NCBI GenBank assembly: GCA_041853585.1
Contig: JBGZSM010000038.1
Location: 1 to 30,705, forward strand
Source: JAUNKE01 sp041853585
Lineage (GTDB): Bacteria; Bacillota; Clostridia; Peptostreptococcales; Filifactoraceae
DNA length: 30,705 bases
Direction of reading: 5' to 3'
The translations under genes and the position numbers were made by a program. The notes below the pieces were generated by a model. The model did no database searches. It saw nothing but the letters and a program-made list of their open reading frames with translations, and was not told the DNA's origin. Below are positions 1 to 8,249 of the stretch, one piece after another; positions within the stretch are counted from its first letter, which is position 1, and each line of letters opens with the position of its first letter.

Positions 1-2
1 AG

Positions 3-1250
3 ATAAATTTTCCGTATGATTGTGTCAATGAAGAAGTGATAGATATGAACGAATTAGTCATTAAATTAGAAGCGTCATTAATTGTTCTTGAGGAAGAGAA
101 GATAAAATATAACGAAAATATTAATAATACGACACCTATTATTGAAAGACTAGTTTGTATAAATAACGAACTTGCATATTGGGAGATTATTGATGATTAC
201 AATCAGTATCTTTCCCAGTCAAATGAATATAATAGTTTATCAAATGAAGAAAATAGTGCTTTTAAATTGGTGGAAGATAGAGAATTGTTGTGCAAGGACT
301 TGGAAAATCAGCGCAAGAACATAAAGATAGCTGTAGATTTGATAAACAGAGCTTTAAAATATATTTTCTTTTCCAAAGAGCGACTAAAAATAGTGGCTGA
401 GAATGATAAATATAAGGTGTTATCTAATGGGAAACCCGTTCTACCTAACAATATTTCAGTTGGGGAAAGGAACATAATTGGTCTTTGTTATTTTTTTGCA
501 AGCATACTTCAAGGTAAAGATAATAAGGATGCTTTTAGGGAGGAATGCTTAATAATAATAGATGATCCAGTATCAAGTTTCGATTTTGAGAATAAGGTAG
601 GGATTTTGTCATTCTTAAAGTTAATGCTTTCGCAAATTCTTAATGCTAATTTAAATTCTAAAGCGGTTATATTTACACATGACTTGTTAACATTTTTTGA
701 TATGGAAAAAGTTTTTGAAGAACTTCAAGCTGAATTCAAGATTTCGCATAATAACATCAAGACAATTTTTAGCTTATTTGAATTAAAAGAATGTAGTCTA
801 ATAGATTTTCGCTATAAAAATAGACACGAATATACAGAATTGATGAAGATGACTTATGATTATGCTATAAAAAAATCTTCTGATAGTAGTATACTGATTG
901 GAAATGTTATGAGGCAAGTACTTGAAGCTTTTTCTACATTTGAATTTAAAAAGGGAATATCTGAAGTTTCGACAGACAGTAGTATTCTTAGTAAACTAGA
1001 TGTTGAATACCAAGAATATTTTAGAAATCTTATGTATCGATTGATTTTACATGGTAGAAGTCATAGAGGGGAAGAAACACGAAGTGGCAAATTGGATTTT
1101 TTTACAGTTATATCAGATGAAGAAAAAGTAAGAACCGCAAAAGACATCCTTTGCTTTGTGTATTTGCTTAACGATCTACATGTAATTGCACATCTTGGTA
1201 ATGTTAGTGAAGAATTGAATAAATGGTGTTCGGAAATAAAGAATAAGTAG
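3..1250 (+). CDS. AAA_13 / RloC-like ATPase, C-terminal part (5' end outside window)
   Basis: This is the C-terminal part of an SMC/ABC-like ATPase of the AAA_13 type, the family that contains RloC and PrrC-like anticodon nucleases and many defence ATPases. The frame is open to the first base of the window, so the GTG at 36 is probably not the real start. Counting from that GTG, residues 1-120 are charged and helical and fit the end of a coiled coil. An ABC-like signature SVGERN lies at 141-146, a Walker B CLIIIDDPVSSFDF at 171-184, and an H-loop IFTHD with His at 215. The Walker A motif is missing and must lie upstream of the window. The tail holds a YRLILHGRSH stretch of the kind seen near the end of these proteins. 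The effector activity cannot be judged without the N-terminus and neighbouring upstream genes. Everything downstream to 5 kb is decayed or hypothetical, which fits an accessory island. Confidence 0.8.
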   Translation: MNFPYDCVNEEVIDMNELVIKLEASLIVLEEEKIKYNENINNTTPIIERLVCINNELAYWEIIDDYNQYLSQSNEYNSLSNEENSAFKLVEDRELLCKDLENQRKNIKIAVDLINRALKYIFFSKERLKIVAENDKYKVLSNGKPVLPNNISVGERNIIGLCYFFASILQGKDNKDAFREECLIIIDDPVSSFDFENKVGILSFLKLMLSQILNANLNSKAVIFTHDLLTFFDMEKVFEELQAEFKISHNNIKTIFSLFELKECSLIDFRYKNRHEYTELMKMTYDYAIKKSSDSSILIGNVMRQVLEAFSTFEFKKGISEVSTDSSILSKLDVEYQEYFRNLMYRLILHGRSHRGEETRSGKLDFFTVISDEEKVRTAKDILCFVYLLNDLHVIAHLGNVSEELNKWCSEIKNK

Positions 1251-1275
1251 CTTGTACAAAACAACCGAGACTGAA

Positions 1276-1680
1276 ATGGGCAAAATATCTAAAAGCGAGT
1301 CGAAATCAGACGATTGCCCGATACCAAAAAAACAAAAGGTAAGCAATTTGAATGCTTTTATGTATAATGCACAGTAGAACAAAAAGAGTAGCACAAAAAG
1401 AGTAGCACAAGAAGAGTGGAATGGGAGACAGAGTCAAATAATCGAAGGTATTAAAATATCATTTTGCTATGAAATGTTTATTTCTGTTCTTCTTGGAGTT
1501 ATTTCGTCAATGATAGTTGTGATTATTTCTATATGATATAAGAGTAATAGAATATAAAAAGAAAAAAATGAAATATAGAATGAACAATGGGACTCTTTGA
1601 GTGAAATAATGTGTGATGTTAGAGATCCGGCGCATGCGTTAGAAGCAAGTTTAAAAGATAATAAGGATGTCGTTAAATAA
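1276..1680 (+). pseudogene. Decayed small membrane-protein gene (four in-frame stops)
   Basis: A single reading frame from ATG 1276 to TAA 1678 encodes about 134 codons, interrupted by TAG at 1375, TGA at 1534, TAA at 1555 and TAG at 1576. Between the stops the translation looks protein-like. It has a charged N-terminus, one hydrophobic segment (FISVLLGVISSMIVVIIS) that would cross the membrane once, and an acidic tail ending near DPAHALEASLKDNKDVVK. A 14-bp unit AAAAAGAGTAGCAC is tandemly duplicated at 1381-1408. The stops are of all three kinds, so recoding is not suggested. I do not recognise the family. No convincing ribosome binding site precedes 1276, so the original start may have been elsewhere. 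Confidence 0.4.
1381..1408. repeat. 14-bp perfect tandem duplication
   Basis: AAAAAGAGTAGCAC occurs twice back to back at 1381-1394 and 1395-1408. The unit is not a multiple of three, so it shifts any reading frame through it. It lies just after the first internal stop of the decayed frame at 1276-1680. Confidence 0.9.
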
Positions 1681-1790
1681 ACGGAGATATTTTCCACAAT
1701 CATTCTTTATGTAAATAGCAAGCGGTGGTATCAACTTTATAGAAATATGGAGTTTTAGATTGGTAGTAGTTATGCAACAGGAGGAGCGGT

Positions 1791-2570
1791 ATGATTTTTG
1801 TCAAGCCTACGGAGAATTTAACAGGTATTACAATACAGGGCGATTTTAATGATTTTAATGAGATGGTTGATAGTATTTACAGAATGTCCGCAGAAGATGA
1901 GGAGGATGAGTTTACGGACTTATACTTTGGCGTAAAAACCAAGTTGCTGGGGATGTGTTATGATATACGCCATGCATGTATGGGGAATCGGGATATTGTT
2001 TTGGAAGACAACGGGATGCATGAAGAACTCATGAAATGGCACAAAATCATTACGCCGACGCAGAATGTGTATTATAGTGTGAATATATTGTTTCCGGAAG
2101 CTATTTTTATAGCGGCATCTGTTCCCCAAATGTATTTCTTCTCGTCTTTATATTACGGGACGAGAGGCAAAATCAAGGAACAAGAGACCGGTTTGCCGTC
2201 ATTTTTGTATTCGGATTATATCAGAGACAAAGCGAATTTGAACATTCTGTGTGCGGGAATATGGCAAGCACTTGGGGAAGCAATCGGCGACGAAGAACTC
2301 GAAAAAATTATCAGGTTAATGCAAAGAATCCGCGAGTCCTATATGAATTATGCGATACACTATATTGATAAGTGTAATATAGAGCTGATAAAGACAGATG
2401 TTGAAAAAAGAAAAGATAAATTGAGAAATATTGCCAAGCGTATTATCAAAAAGCCGAAAGGATATTATAGTATGGAGAATGATTTAAAATATTGGGCGAA
2501 GGAATACGATACGACAATATATGAATTGGGACTTACTAATCTTGAATATCCGGAAGAACTTATATGGTGA
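1791..2570 (+). CDS. Hypothetical protein, DUF6904-like
   Basis: An intact 259-residue soluble protein preceded by a strong ribosome binding site (CAGGAGGAG, 1780s), which fixes ATG 1791. The N-terminal part (LTGITIQGDFNDFNEMVDSI and LGMCYDIRHACMGNRDI) and the motif MKWHKIITPTQNVYYSVNIL resemble, from memory, the DUF6904 family of uncharacterised Firmicutes proteins. The assignment rests on pattern recall only. The last 60 residues are basic (repeated KK/RK) with a C-terminal YWAKEYDTTIYELGL segment. There is no signal peptide or clear membrane helix. It stands alone on an accessory stretch with decayed frames on both sides, so it may be cargo of the same island. Function unknown. Confidence 0.75.
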   Translation: MIFVKPTENLTGITIQGDFNDFNEMVDSIYRMSAEDEEDEFTDLYFGVKTKLLGMCYDIRHACMGNRDIVLEDNGMHEELMKWHKIITPTQNVYYSVNILFPEAIFIAASVPQMYFFSSLYYGTRGKIKEQETGLPSFLYSDYIRDKANLNILCAGIWQALGEAIGDEELEKIIRLMQRIRESYMNYAIHYIDKCNIELIKTDVEKRKDKLRNIAKRIIKKPKGYYSMENDLKYWAKEYDTTIYELGLTNLEYPEELIW

Positions 2571-2574
2571 TTAA

Positions 2575-2786
2575 GAAATATCCGCTTACCCATATCTTGT
2601 AAAATTTGATTACAACAATCAATCTTATGTTGCAAAAAGTTTAGAAAGTGATTCAGGAAGTAGTGGAATTTTTTCGGAAAGAAATTTGGAGAAGAAGTAA
2701 TTGTATTTTTCAAACCAAATAATCCTGAAGTAGTTACTATCAAAGAATTTAAAGGCATATATTTTAGTTTATATATGTTCTTTTGA
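2575..2786 (+). pseudogene. Frameshifted DUF3592-like remnant
   Basis: Translation from 2575 gives AYPYLVKFDYNNQSYVAKS and continues to a TAA at 2698. Just before that stop the adjacent frame takes over as GEEVIVFFKPNNPEVVTIKEF and runs into a hydrophobic end, stopping at TGA 2784. Joined, this is the DUF3592 pattern: a strand with Y-x-Y-x-(D/N)-G-x-x-Y, a stretch of serines, then G-(D/E)-x-V-x-V-x-(Y/F)-x-P-x-N-P and a membrane helix. A one-base indel around 2685-2697 explains the break. There is no start codon after the TAA at 2572, so the N-terminal membrane helix appears lost too. It starts two bases after the DUF6904-like gene ends. The match to DUF3592 is by motif only. Confidence 0.5.
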
Positions 2787-3060
2787 GGATTGCTTGCAAC
2801 ATGCCTTTGACATTGTTCCGGTTTGATAAAAATCTTATCGCCGGAAAAAAGATAAGGTGTAAAGTCGATAACAAAATATTGTTTTTTGTTATGCAAGAGA
2901 GTATAAGTGAATATAAGAGAAAAGGGTAATGATAATTTTGGGGATTGGATAAATTATTTGAAATGTATTTACTATATCGTCTTGCAGCCGAAATAAAAAG
3001 TAGGGGAAAAGGAATTGTCGAAAGAATAAGCATCAGTGTACTATTCTTTAGGATACCCTA
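2787..3060. other. Intergenic, no convincing gene
   Basis: AT-rich DNA with short broken frames in all readings. The only methionine-initiated frame of note is 2963-3061 (32 residues, with LAAEIKSRGKGIVERISISVLFF). It lacks a ribosome binding site and I do not recognise it. Probably further decayed sequence of the accessory stretch. Confidence 0.5.
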
Positions 3061-3081
3061 ATATTGTGAGGAGAAATTGCT

Positions 3082-4014
3082 ATGGAAAATCAGATTGCTA
3101 CAACAACAGACAATACGATTGTACAAATCGTTGAAACGGCTTTACAGTTACCCGGAGTAAAAGTAAATCGAAGTTCTTTTTTAATGGGAGTTTTTGAGAA
3201 AAAAGATTAAGAGTTCAAAGAAAATGTTTTGAGAGTGGGGCCGGTTGAAGCGGGTATCAGCAGGGAAGAGCTGGAAAAGATTGCAAGATCACTAGTTACC
3301 AATAGAACTCTCAAATCAACAGCGATGTCAGTTGCTGCAGGATTGCCTGGAGGATTAGCGATGGCAGCGACAATTCCGGCGGATACTCTCCAGTATTTTG
3401 GAATGTCTTTGCGTTTGGCACAAGAGATAGCGTATCTTTATGGGGAAGAAGATTTATGGAGCGACGGGAATCTTAATAATGAAAAAGTAACCAATACTTT
3501 GATTATTTACTGTGGTGTAATGTTTGGGGCATCCGGCGCAGCAGCATCTTTAAGAGTTTTAGCGTCTCAATTGGGAAAACAAGCGTTAAAGAAATTACCG
3601 CAAAAGGCATTAACCAAAACCTTCTATTACCCCATTGTAAAAAGTGTGGTTAAATTCTTTGGTGGAAGAATGACCAAGGATATCTTTGGAAAAGCCGTTG
3701 CTAAATCCATTCCTATAGTGGGAGGCGCGGTTTCAGGAGGAATTACATTCGCGACATTAAGACCGATGGGATTCCGATTGGTAGAAGCTCTGGATGATGC
3801 AAAATTTTCATATACTCAGGATAATCTTGATTCAGACTGGATTGAAATTCAAAAGACGATGGACTCGCCGGAGGAAGCCTCTTGCTCAGAAGTGAAGTCG
3901 GATTCTATTTCGATTTCTGAAGAAATCAAGAAGAATAAAGAACTTTTGGATGATGGGATTATAACGGAAGAGGAATTTAACGAGATTAAAAAGCGACTTA
4001 TTGAAAAACTATAA
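3082..4014 (+). pseudogene. SHOCT-domain protein interrupted by an in-frame stop
   Basis: ATG 3082 follows a good ribosome binding site (GAGGAGA at about 3068-3074). The frame runs 42 codons, hits TAA at 3208-3210, and continues in the same frame without any indel to 4014. A single-base repair would give 310 residues. Domains: an N-terminal helical part (ETALQLPGVKVNRSSFL); a long glycine- and alanine-rich body with several amphipathic or membrane-associated helices (AAGLPGGLAMAATIPADTL, GVMFGASGAAASL, IPIVGGAVSGGITFATLRP); and a C-terminal SHOCT domain (LLDDGIITEEEFNEIKKRL). I recall similar Clostridia proteins of unknown function with the same GGxxxGGxTFATxxPM segment. Nothing downstream of the stop has a good restart: TTG 3229 and GTG 3235 lack a ribosome binding site. 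It is most likely a recent pseudogene; a sequencing error is possible. Confidence 0.65.
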
Positions 4015-4083
4015 GTGAGAAAGGACCAAATTGAAAAACCTTTCCGAATAGGAGAGTAAGTGAAATATTTGAAACGAACATGG

Positions 4084-4114
4084 AATCACGCAGAGAGATG
4101 ATGCGTGATTTTTT
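4084..4114 (+). terminator. Rho-independent terminator
   Basis: AATCACGCA (4084-4092) pairs perfectly with TGCGTGATT (4102-4110) across a 9-base loop, followed by TTTT. It lies 70 bases after the SHOCT-protein frame and probably ends its transcript. The stem shares TCACGCAGAG with the terminator at 13923. Confidence 0.8.
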
Positions 4115-4554
4115 GTGTAAAGGATTATGTGCGGGGAGATGTTTCAATTAAAGCATACGAATGGTATCGATACATTTTTAATTTGGTTCTAGTGTTTCGG
4201 TTGCTCAAAACAGCATTATTGCGGTTTGTTTGAAATATCCTTTCAAACTTTTGCGCTAGTAGCATTTTACGGAAATATCATCATTATAGGAAATTTTGAT
4301 AGAGAAGCCGTATTGTTATTGTAACCAATAGAATGGATGGGGCGGTGCAGAATGATTCTTTCTTGTTCATTTTACCACATTGAAGCTAATCTCTATTTCT
4401 TTTTAAAAACATCCGTAACTTTCTTACACTATCGAATAATAATTTGTGGGCGATTTGGTAAGTGTTGTTAAAATGCTTATAGTGAATTGACAAAAGGATT
4501 TCACGAGAGATTCTCGATTGGCAAGGGATGAATTGGACTGAAAGCTTCAAACAA

Positions 4555-4584
4555 CTGACAGAATATGTCAAAAAGTGATATAAT
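4555..4584 (+). promoter_or_regulatory. Promoter-like box with TGACA-N5-TGTCA inverted repeat
   Basis: CTGACA (4555-4560) and TATAAT (4579-4584) are 18 bases apart. The inverted repeat TGACA (4556-4560), five bases, TGTCA (4566-4570) overlaps the -35 box and could be a repressor site. It points into the decayed frame at 4587-4733, so it may be the surviving promoter of a lost gene. Confidence 0.4.
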
Positions 4585-4586
4585 AA

Positions 4587-4733
4587 AAGAACACCAAGAG
4601 CAAAGACGGATTTGAGCCTGAAGGCTTCAAAAAATTTATTGGGAATTTTGACAAAAATACTAAGGAAAAAGTACCATGAAACAAAGCGATAGTAGATAAA
4701 GTCCAAAGGAATATCTCAGCGAAAACAAGCTAA
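4587..4733 (+). pseudogene. Short coding remnant, unidentified
   Basis: One frame reads KNTKSKDGFEPEGFKKFIG, then NFDKNTKEKVP, stop (TGA 4677), and NKAIVDKVQRNISAKTS to TAA 4731. The composition is that of a soluble protein, with high K, E, D and N, unlike the surrounding frames. No start codon or ribosome binding site is visible. I do not recognise it. Confidence 0.25.
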
Positions 4734-5079
4734 GGACATATCTAAAAAATCATATTTGAACTCGCGTCCCAATAAATAAATATACAAAAACATTTTAGGA
4801 AAATTGAGTGGACTGTAACAAGACGCATCTAAAGGGATATTGGAAAAGGTGATTTCGAGTATGTTTGCAAAGATGCAGTAATTCAAGCATGTTGGTAAGG
4901 GTGTATTAAAAACATTTGGAACAATATCCTAAAGAATAATCCCTAGAAAAATATTTCTAACAAACTCAAAAGAAGATACAAAGGTTCACGAGAATTTGAT
5001 AGAAAAGAGAATCAAAAGAAGGATTAAAAACGGATAAAAAACGCAATGCAATACCCAAAGCGGTTGAAGGAGTGACAAT

Positions 5080-6495
5080 TTGAACATTTCTCTGGTATGG
5101 ATACGAAACGATTTAAGATTGGATGATAATACGGCTCTTATTGAGGCACTAAAAAATACACAAAACGACGAAAAAATATTGATGCTTTTCCACTTGGATC
5201 CCAAACAAATAAAGAGCGGTACATATAGCCACGACTATTTTTTCTCCGCGTTAAATACTTTTTACAAAAATTGTGTAGAGAAAGAATTGGCTCTCTACTT
5301 CGTCTATGGCGACCTTCAAGACAGCTTTTGCAAACTCTTAAAAGAATTTGGCAGCATCCATAAGGTCTATTATAATAGGGATGATTCCGGTTACGGGGAA
5401 TCGAGGGATGACGAGATAAAAGAATTTTTCCGTAATCATGGCATCATTAGTATGGGTTGCGATGATCATCACATTCATTCGGCGAAGGAAATATTGAAGG
5501 AAGACGGATCGCATTATAAAGTTTACACGCCATATTACAACAAATGGAGCCAAAGCTTTGTAGCCCTGCCCCAAAAAATGGATTACGACAGACTAAAGGA
5601 AAGAATCCTCAAGGACTTTTCAAGTAAGAATCAAGAAGGGCAACATAAGTTTAACGAAATCATCGAAAGGATAGAAACGGATTTTTCAAAGGATACCGGA
5701 GAGCAAAGAGCAAAAGAGACACTCGACGATTTTGTAAAAAACCGACTTGCTCAATACGATGAAACGAGAGATTATCCCTATATCGACGGGACAAGTCGTC
5801 TCTCCAAGTTTTTGAGTACGGGACAGATATCCATTCGCCAAGTATATCAGCGTTTGTTGCAAGCAGAGGATTCAAAGGGAAAGCAGACCTTTATCAAAGA
5901 ACTTGCTTGGAGAGATTTTTATAATATGATATATCACTTTTATCCGAATCAAAAGAATGAAGAAATCATTGAAAAATATCGAAATCTACGATGGGAATAT
6001 GACGAGGTGAAATGGATAAAATGGAAAGAAGGAAAAACCGGCTTTCCTATCGTTGATGCAGCCATGCGCCAACTGAAAAAAGAAGGTTGGATGCACAATC
6101 GGCTGAGAATGATTGTAGCCTCCTTTCTTACCAAAGATCTCCTTATGGATTGGCGGATGGGGGAAGCGTATTTTTCCCAAATGCTCATAGATTACGATAG
6201 TGCCTCCAATATCGGCGGCTGGCAATGGGCAGCTTCGGTAGGGACGGATGCTGTACCTTATTTTCGAGTCTTCAACCCTGTTACGCAGGGCAAAAAATTT
6301 GACCCGGACGGAAAATTTATACAACAATATGTGCAAGAGTTAAAAGATATTCCGGCAAAATATATCCACGAGCCTTTCCGATATGCAAAGCAAATTAAGA
6401 AAGAATGTGCAATAGAAATCGAAATAATATACTATAAGCCCATCGTCGATCATAAAGTGCAAAGGCTCAAAGCGATCGAATTGTTTAATGAATAA
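5080..6495 (+). CDS. phrB: Deoxyribodipyrimidine (CPD) photolyase, class I
   Basis: Repairs UV-induced cyclobutane pyrimidine dimers in DNA with blue light, using reduced FAD and an antenna cofactor. At 471 residues it has the normal length of class I enzymes. It opens with the N-terminal antenna-domain signature ISLVWIRNDLRLDDNTAL. The C-terminal FAD domain carries ELAWRDFYN, then FPIVDAAMRQLKKEGWMHNR, and DYDSASNIGGWQWAASVGTD followed by AVPYFRVFNPVTQG. These are the hallmark FAD-binding and tryptophan-chain segments, close in pattern to E. coli PhrB. The start is TTG 5080, supported by GAAGGAG at 5066-5071 eight bases upstream and by family alignment of the first residues. Twelve bases separate its stop from the next ATG, so the pair is very likely co-transcribed. 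The neighbour carries the DUF1722 (YbgA) domain; ybgA-phr adjacency is also known in E. coli. Confidence 0.95.
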   Translation: MNISLVWIRNDLRLDDNTALIEALKNTQNDEKILMLFHLDPKQIKSGTYSHDYFFSALNTFYKNCVEKELALYFVYGDLQDSFCKLLKEFGSIHKVYYNRDDSGYGESRDDEIKEFFRNHGIISMGCDDHHIHSAKEILKEDGSHYKVYTPYYNKWSQSFVALPQKMDYDRLKERILKDFSSKNQEGQHKFNEIIERIETDFSKDTGEQRAKETLDDFVKNRLAQYDETRDYPYIDGTSRLSKFLSTGQISIRQVYQRLLQAEDSKGKQTFIKELAWRDFYNMIYHFYPNQKNEEIIEKYRNLRWEYDEVKWIKWKEGKTGFPIVDAAMRQLKKEGWMHNRLRMIVASFLTKDLLMDWRMGEAYFSQMLIDYDSASNIGGWQWAASVGTDAVPYFRVFNPVTQGKKFDPDGKFIQQYVQELKDIPAKYIHEPFRYAKQIKKECAIEIEIIYYKPIVDHKVQRLKAIELFNE

Positions 6496-6507
6496 TTGGA
6501 GAAGAAT

Positions 6508-7455
6508 ATGAAACCCAAAGTGATGATAAGCAGATGTTTAGGATTTGACTTCTGTAGATATGACGGTCAAATAATAACATTCGAGCTTTTGGAAGCCATG
6601 AAAGATGAAATCGACTTTATACCGGTCTGTCCCGAGGCGGATATTGGGATGGGAACGCCAAGAGAGACTTTGCGACTGATTAAGGAAAAGGATGGAATCA
6701 AATTGGTTCAGGCAAAAAGTAAAAAAGACTGGACAAAAGAAATGCAAGAGTACGCCCTAGACATTCTGCGCCGTTACCATGACATCGACGGCTTCATTCT
6801 AAAGGGACGATCGCCGTCTTGCGGAATCAAGGATGTAAAAGTGTATTCGGGGATAGAGAAGGCTCCGGTTATCGAAAAGAGCGCGGGTATTTTTGCAAAA
6901 GAAGTGGAGAAAAAATATCCCTACCTACCGATTGAGGAAGAAGGGAGACTCGCGAATCTTAGAATCAGAGAACATTTTTTTACCAAACTATATACCATCT
7001 TTCGTTTCAAAAAGATAGCAGAGGGCAAATCGATTGCGGATTTGAGTGATTTTCATGCGAAAAACAAATATCTATATTTTGCCTATAGCCAAACTCAAAA
7101 AAATAAACTCGGAACTATCATTGGAAATTACAATAAAAACAATATGGATAAGGTATGGGATGAGTATTTTGAGGAAATGATAAAGCTGTTTTCTAAAATA
7201 CCGACAAAGAAAAACTACATCAATGCGTTTCATCGCATATTCGGATTTTTTTCAAAAGAAATCGGGAAAGAAGAAAAAGCTTTTATATTAGACCTTATGG
7301 AGCAATATAAGAAGGACAAAATAGAAAAGTCATCCATAGCGAGCGTTCTTAAAATATATTCCATCAAATACCATAAGGAATACTTGTTACAACAAACGAT
7401 ATTTGAGCCATTTCCTGAAAAACTGCGATTGCTCAGCGATAGCGGCAAAGAATAG
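6508..7455 (+). CDS. rudS: RudS-type tRNA 4-thiouridine desulfidase (TudS/DUF523 + DUF1722)
   Basis: A 315-residue fusion of an N-terminal DUF523 (TudS thiouracil desulfidase) domain and a C-terminal DUF1722 (YbgA) domain. This is the architecture described for RudS, an enzyme that removes sulfur from 4-thiouridine in tRNA; TudS binds a [4Fe-4S] cluster through three cysteines. Counting from ATG 6508, candidate ligands are Cys10 (SRCLG), Cys41 (PVCPEADIGMGTPRE) and Cys105 (LKGRSPSCG), all present, with Glu43 and Ser102 nearby as expected catalytic-site residues. The DUF1722 part spans about 155-310: LSDFHAKNKYLYFAYSQ and, near the end, FEPFPEKLRLLS; in RudS this part binds tRNA. ATG 6508 follows GGAG at 6498; a TTG at 6496 in the same frame is less likely. 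It follows photolyase by 12 bases. The function is inferred from domain architecture and complete cysteine set. Confidence 0.85.
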   Translation: MKPKVMISRCLGFDFCRYDGQIITFELLEAMKDEIDFIPVCPEADIGMGTPRETLRLIKEKDGIKLVQAKSKKDWTKEMQEYALDILRRYHDIDGFILKGRSPSCGIKDVKVYSGIEKAPVIEKSAGIFAKEVEKKYPYLPIEEEGRLANLRIREHFFTKLYTIFRFKKIAEGKSIADLSDFHAKNKYLYFAYSQTQKNKLGTIIGNYNKNNMDKVWDEYFEEMIKLFSKIPTKKNYINAFHRIFGFFSKEIGKEEKAFILDLMEQYKKDKIEKSSIASVLKIYSIKYHKEYLLQQTIFEPFPEKLRLLSDSGKE

Positions 7456-7595
7456 AGAGAGAAAAGACGGATGGATTTGATGCCAAAAGAGCGCTCGAGC
7501 CGAAAAACAGGATGAAGAAGCTCGGGGGGAAAGCAAGTTGTGTAGCCGCTTTGAATGAGTATTTTACATCCATTGAATTGTTGTGTTTATCTTTT

Positions 7596-7865
7596 CTACC
7601 CTGTTGAATTGTTTACGGCTTGGTATAATGGTGATGGCTCGTTCTTATTCTCTTTTTCAGATTCCGATATTCTGTGCAAGTTGACGAACAGGGTAAAGTT
7701 TATTTTTCTGCATTCTTTGTGGAGCATATATCCATCAATTCGATTGCTTGAGGTGTTTTCAAATGGAGAAAAAACTTTTACATCGAAGGTCGGGGCATCG
7801 GGCATAATTTTAGAAATGACCTTGCTCATCTCTCCAACGAGATAGAACGGAAACCGGGGATTCCT
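7596..7865 (-). pseudogene. Minus-strand coding remnant, unidentified
   Basis: The minus strand reads RNPRFPFYLVGEMSKVI, then SKIMPDAPTFDVKVFSPFEN, GYMLHKECRKINFTLFVNLH and on to a TAG at 7596. The balanced charge and hydrophobic spacing look like a real domain fragment. The opposite-strand frame over the same bases (7555-7845) is rich in F, L, S and C and looks like a shadow. The frame is closed upstream by TAG at 7866-7868 and has no ribosome binding site before the internal ATG at 7829. Family not recognised. Confidence 0.3.
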
Positions 7866-7882
7866 CTAATAGCACAATTGCT

Positions 7883-8113
7883 ATGGATTTTTATAATCTA
7901 TCTGAGAAGGTTTTGGAGACATGCTGTAGGCGTAGAAATGATTCAACAAAGCTTAAAGCAATTAGACCGAATACTCAAAGACTATACGCAGCGAAAAAAT
8001 CTATCATGTGTAACGCTGCAAAGAACCAAGAGAGCTTGTAACCGTGCAAGGGATTTTACATTTTACAAAAGACTACTACAAAGAAAAAACGGAACAAGAT
8101 GTACCTGTTGGAT
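7883..8113 (+). pseudogene. Plus-strand frameshifted remnant, unidentified
   Basis: ATG 7883 reads MDFYNLSEKVLETCCRRRND and on through RPNTQRLYAAKKSIMCNAAK, stopping after about 50 codons. The neighbouring frame then takes over with EPRELVTVQGILHFTKDYYK and EKTEQDVPVG to a stop near 8113. This suggests one frame broken by an indel at about 8025. No ribosome binding site precedes it, and I do not recognise the product. Confidence 0.25.
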
Positions 8114-8195
8114 AAACTACTGAACATACAAGAATACGACTCGAAAAATTTCGGGGTTAAAGTAAAGAACCCATGAGTCTTATATCAATTATGCG

Positions 8196-8249
8196 ATACC
8201 TCTAAAGTAGGTCGGGTGAATAGCCAAAACTACTTTGGAGGTATTTTTG
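8196..8249 (+). terminator. Long stem-loop with T-tract (terminator-like)
   Basis: ATACCTCTAAAGTAG (8196-8210) pairs with CTACTTTGGAGGTAT (8230-8244) over 15 base pairs with one G-U, around a 19-base loop, followed by TTTTT. The stem is unusually long for a simple terminator, and the loop contains GTCGGGTGAATAGCC. No intact gene directly upstream needs it, so it may be the surviving terminator or end structure of a lost element. Confidence 0.6.

Larger units (their letters stand above)
4115..5065. other. About 950 bases without an intact gene
   Basis: No intact reading frame is convincing on either strand. Visible items are a small hairpin GTTTGAAA/TTTCAAAC at 4228-4248 followed by TTTT (weak terminator-like), a promoter-like box at 4555-4584, and a coding remnant at 4587-4733. 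The long minus-strand frame at 4386-4706 has a composition rich in F, L, Y and S typical of antisense AT-rich DNA and no ribosome binding site. Together with 1251-3081 this looks like the debris of an accessory insertion. Confidence 0.5.

Noticed and set aside
1276..1680. Stop-codon recoding to explain the interrupted frame
   Set aside because: All three stop codons occur within it and the neighbouring genes use stops normally.
4386..4706. 106-codon minus-strand ORF
   Set aside because: Composition is typical of antisense AT-rich DNA, no ribosome binding site, no recognisable motif.
7555..7845. 96-codon plus-strand ORF
   Set aside because: Rich in F, L, S and C and without a ribosome binding site; the minus strand over the same bases looks more like coding sequence.
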